Part shown: positions 14,174 through 14,887 of the stretch, one piece after another
How the letters are laid out: the number at the start of each line of letters is the position of its first letter
Numbering within the stretch: the stretch's first letter is position 1
Source of the DNA: Candidatus Eiseniibacteriota bacterium
Lineage (GTDB): Bacteria > Eisenbacteria > RBG-16-71-46
NCBI GenBank assembly: GCA_005893365.1
Contig: VBPB01000185.1
Span: forward strand, 1-14,887
Reading direction: 5' to 3'
Length of the DNA stretch: 14,887 nucleotides
Notes under the pieces: generated by a model
Databases searched by the model: none
Seen by the model: only the letters and a program-made list of their open reading frames with translations
What the model was told of the DNA's origin: nothing
Made by a program: the position numbers and the translations under genes

Positions 14174-14887
14174 CATCTGCTCCAACCCGCTCGCCTACCG
14201 GGACGCCTATGCGCACGGCAGTGGCCCCGGGGCCTTCGTTCCGGCCACCTTCAACCTGACCCCTTTCGTCGGCGGCACGATCCGGCTCCGTTTCCAGGCC
14301 GGGTGGGATTGCGGCAACTGCGACCTCAACGAGGGCTGGTACCTGGACGACGTCGCGGTGTACTCGAACGGGCCGCGCTGGGTGACGGTGTCGCCGACCG
14401 CCGCCACCATCGCGCCTCATACCGCCACCACGGTGGACGTCGCGTTCGACGCCACCGCTCTGGACGTCGGCGGGCACGACGCGGAACTGGTGGTGCTGAG
14501 CAACGATCCCGTTGAGTCCATGCTCGTCGTCCCGATAGACCTGCAGGTGGCCGACGTCGCGGCGGTCATCGACGTGGACCCGAACACGCTCAACCTGGAC
14601 CGACGCGCCAACTGGGTGACGGCCTACCTGGAGCTCCCGGCACCCGGCGATCTGGGCGGTGTGGTGATGTCGACGCTCCGGCTCAATCGGGCTTCGTCCG
14701 CCGATCCGACCCAGCACTCGATCGGCGACGAGGATCACGACGGCGTGGCGGACATGACGCTCAAGTTCGACCAGGACGGCCTGGCCCCGACGCTCGAGGA
14801 GGGGGACCAGGTGGCGGTGGTGATGACCGGAGAGTTGCCCGGCAATCATCGCCTGCTCGGGACCTCGACGATCCGCGTGATCCGGCA
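13695..14887 (+). CDS. Downstream part of the S8 protease after the frameshift: MAM/IIA-like insert, half-Ig, conserved C-terminal domain (runs off window)
   Basis: This frame is open to the right edge and has the G/C-ending codons of a real gene. A gene caller might start it at GTG 13794, but with no ribosome site or signal it is best read as the rest of the upstream protease. A linker leads to FVLFQDDMEGGTGGWSHYA (13818 on), then PSIDLTGVADATLTFLHWYD, IVEVSTDGRANWQQI, IRLRFQAGWDC and WYLDDVAVYSNG (to about 14372). This is the pattern of MAM/immune-inhibitor-A-like beta-sandwiches. A 60-codon second half-Ig follows at 14373-14552 (RWVTVSPTAATIAPHT; VVLSNDP), completing the split domain begun at 13529. 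From about 14559 comes a module seen in other microbial surface proteins (IDVDPNTLNLDRRANWVTAY, LELPAPGDL, STLRLN, IGDEDHDGVADMTLKFD, VVMTGEL). The joined protein would exceed 2900 residues. Confidence 0.85.

Noticed and set aside
1..14887. tRNA, rRNA or known riboswitch
   Set aside because: No cloverleaf with a TTCGA-type loop, no rRNA-like stretch and no recognised aptamer core was seen on either strand by eye. Weak RNA elements could still be missed.

Overview
The window comes from a very GC-rich, probably Gram-negative bacterium. The secreted proteins resemble those of the FCB group, and Candidatus Eisenbacteria or a relative is my best guess. The clues are a metalloprotease ending in a FlgD-like 'PNPF...VYSVTG' tail, a giant S8 protease built from choice-of-anchor-D (ASH-type) Ig modules, and codons that almost always end in G or C. 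The taxonomic guess is an inference from protein style only.

Layout: (i) 1-608, minus strand: start of a secreted LamG/concanavalin-like protein that runs off the left edge. (ii) 716-2092, minus strand: a HpcH/HpaI (CitE-like) aldolase-superfamily enzyme of the DUF6986 type. (iii) 2187-4179, plus strand: a two-gene overlapping operon of a YkuD-family L,D-transpeptidase/carboxypeptidase without a signal peptide and a MurC/Mpl-like Mur ligase, closed by a hairpin terminator. Together they suggest cytoplasmic peptidoglycan recycling. (iv) 4344-5597, plus strand: a secreted M43 (pappalysin-type) zinc metalloprotease. (v) 5598-6130: a 533-bp intergenic region with a good sigma70-type promoter, a dyad next to its -35 box and a leader of about 300 nt. 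(vi) 6131 to the right edge, plus strand: a giant secreted subtilisin-like protease gene.

The giant gene is the most interesting part. After the signal peptide, I9-like propeptide, S8 catalytic domain and a fibronectin type III domain comes a regular architecture. An Ig-like domain occurs five times, and each time it is split by a large insert at what looks like the same loop. The inserts differ: three are Rossmann-like ThuA/GATase1-type domains, one is a nidogen/beta-sandwich-like domain, and one is a MAM/immune-inhibitor-A-like domain. Complete ASH-type domains separate the split ones. The second halves are exactly 60 codons in all five copies, and three of the complete domains are exactly 100 codons.

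Near 13688-13704 the coding frame shifts by +1. The remaining 1.2 kb continues as clean coding sequence in another frame to the window edge, so the gene is either frameshifted (natural mutation) or carries a sequence error. Long open frames opposite most genes are by-products of the GC-rich codon usage and are not annotated.
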